DNA from: Alphaproteobacteria bacterium
GTDB taxonomy: Bacteria; Pseudomonadota; Alphaproteobacteria; UBA828
Length of the DNA: 64,000 nt
Assembly (NCBI GenBank): GCA_022826665.1
Contig: JAJDUK010000093.1
Coordinates: 56,085 to 120,084, forward strand
Direction: 5' to 3'
Below, piece after piece: positions 63,012-64,000 of this stretch; positions within the stretch are counted from its first letter, which is position 1; each line of letters begins with the position of its first letter. The translations under genes and the position numbers were made by a program. The notes under the pieces are model-generated. The model was not told the origin of the DNA. It saw only the letters and a program-made list of their open reading frames with translations, and searched no databases.

Positions 63012-63195
63012 GGGGCCATGCGGTTCCTAACTGACCGTATATCTTAGAGTTTTTCAGTTCTTCGGTGTTCCCGACCCCTTGCATCGGGGACACGCGGGCT
63101 CTAGGATATCCCGTCGAGGTGATGCCACTTGGGTGCGCCTTGATACCACAAATCGGGCCTCTCCGCCGGGCCCGGAATCGTCGCCGGGGAACGCC

Positions 63196-64000
63196 ATGCC
63201 GAAGAGAAGCACCCTCCGCCTCACCATCCGCAGCATCGCCGCCCTGCCGGCCACCGGCAGCGACGCCTTCCATTGGGACCGCCACCTCGCCGGCTTCGGC
63301 GTGCGCGTCCAGCGCAACGGCCGCAAGGTCTATGTCGTGCAGTCGAGAGGACCCGCCGGCCTGAAGCGGGTGACCCTCGGACCCGTCGCAGGCGAGGCGC
63401 TCGACCAGCGCCGGCGCGAGGCGGCCGGCATCATCGACCGCATCAAGCGCGGCCTCGACCCCATCCCGCCAAAGCCCGAGCCGGACCCCACCGTCGCCGA
63501 TCTCGCGGCGCGGTGCATGCGCGCCTACGTGACGGTCCACTGCAAGCCGAAGACCCAGGCGCTCTCCCGCACCGCCATCGACAGGCACATCGTTCCCGCG
63601 CTCGGAGCCATGCTGGTGAAGGACGTGCGGTCCAGTCATGTCATCGAGCTCCACGACCGCATGCGCGACACGCCGTCGATGGCCAACCACGTCGTCAGCA
63701 TGCTCTCGAAGATGTATTCGTTGGCCGCGACCTGGGAACTCGTGCCCCACGGCCGCAATCCCTGCAAGCGGGTCAGGCACTACCGCGAGGAGCCCCGCGA
63801 GCGCTTCCTGTCGCCGGACGAGTACCGCGGCCTCGGCGCGGCGCTCAGGAAAGCCGAGGCCGACGGCTCGCTGTGGCCGCCGGCGATCGCGGCGATCCGG
63901 CTGCTGATGCTGACCGGCTGCCGGAAGTCGGAGATCCTCACCCTGCAATGGGACGACGTGGACCGCACGGCGGGCGAGTTCCGGCTCCGCGACGGCAAGC
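63196..64000 (+). CDS. Tyrosine integrase D (partial, runs off window)
   Basis: 268 codons visible from ATG 63196. The arm domain reads DAFHWDRHLAGFGVRVQRNG and KVYVVQSRGPAGLKRVTLG, the core-binding domain VRSSHVIELHDRMRDTPSMA, and the first catalytic Arg is in LTGCRKSEILTLQWDD. The C-terminal catalytic residues lie beyond the right edge. It is a third complete-looking integrase lineage in the island and follows the truncated integrase C by 184 bp, in which no gene is seen. Confidence 0.9.
   Translation, partial: MPKRSTLRLTIRSIAALPATGSDAFHWDRHLAGFGVRVQRNGRKVYVVQSRGPAGLKRVTLGPVAGEALDQRRREAAGIIDRIKRGLDPIPPKPEPDPTVADLAARCMRAYVTVHCKPKTQALSRTAIDRHIVPALGAMLVKDVRSSHVIELHDRMRDTPSMANHVVSMLSKMYSLAATWELVPHGRNPCKRVRHYREEPRERFLSPDEYRGLGAALRKAEADGSLWPPAIAAIRLLMLTGCRKSEILTLQWDDVDRTAGEFRLRDGK

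Overview
The window is GC-rich bacterial chromosome. The tig, clpP, clpX, lon order, the Entner-Doudoroff operon and a palindromic repeat with the translated signature MAGLVPAI (familiar from alphaproteobacterial genomes) point to an alphaproteobacterium. I cannot fix the order or genus. No rRNA operon and no CRISPR array were seen.

Left part, 1-11 kb: core genes. On the minus strand lie trigger factor, ClpP, ClpX and Lon (Lon is cut by the window edge), followed by tRNA-Leu(UAG) and tRNA-Ser(UGA). On the plus strand a sugar-kinase/zwf/pgl/edd run encodes conversion of hexose to 2-keto-3-deoxy-6-phosphogluconate. eda is not in the window.

Middle part, 11-46 kb: a catabolic and transport region for nitrogen compounds. 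There are two complete molybdenum-hydroxylase trimers (CoxL/CoxS/CoxM type), two ATP-dependent hydantoinase/oxoprolinase pairs (HyuA/HyuB), a hydantoin-racemase-like protein and an M20 deacylase. With them are a BMP-type nucleoside/purine-like ABC importer, a spermidine/putrescine-type ABC importer with two paralogous Tat-exported binding proteins, an orphan GroEL-like chaperonin and an aspartoacylase-family enzyme. A plausible logic is import of an N-heterocycle, ring hydroxylation by the molybdoenzymes, ATP-driven lactam opening by HyuAB, then deacylation. The true substrate cannot be read from sequence. A low-GC exported protein of unknown function sits between the second HyuA and the GroEL-like gene, bounded by a 29-bp imperfect duplication of the groEL-like 3' end.

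Near 46-48 kb are a voltage-gated cation channel with an unusually acidic selectivity filter, a fragment of an old integrase and a LysR regulator.

Right part, 48.8 kb to the window end: a genomic island. Its left edge is a degenerate tRNA-Lys(UUU) whose 3' half is intact. Inside are four tyrosine integrases (one truncated, one cut by the window end) and two proteins that carry the integrase arm-type DNA-binding domain without a recombinase domain. One of these is fused to a probable PD-(D/E)xK nuclease and overlaps an integrase gene. The island also has four paralogous triple-HTH proteins, a tandem pair of 145-residue proteins of unknown function, an AbiE toxin-antitoxin pair whose toxin gene has lost one base, and integrase and PIN-toxin debris. 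A short AT-rich motif (AGGCATTTTC followed by a T run) recurs upstream of several island genes. This island is the most likely place for an undescribed system.
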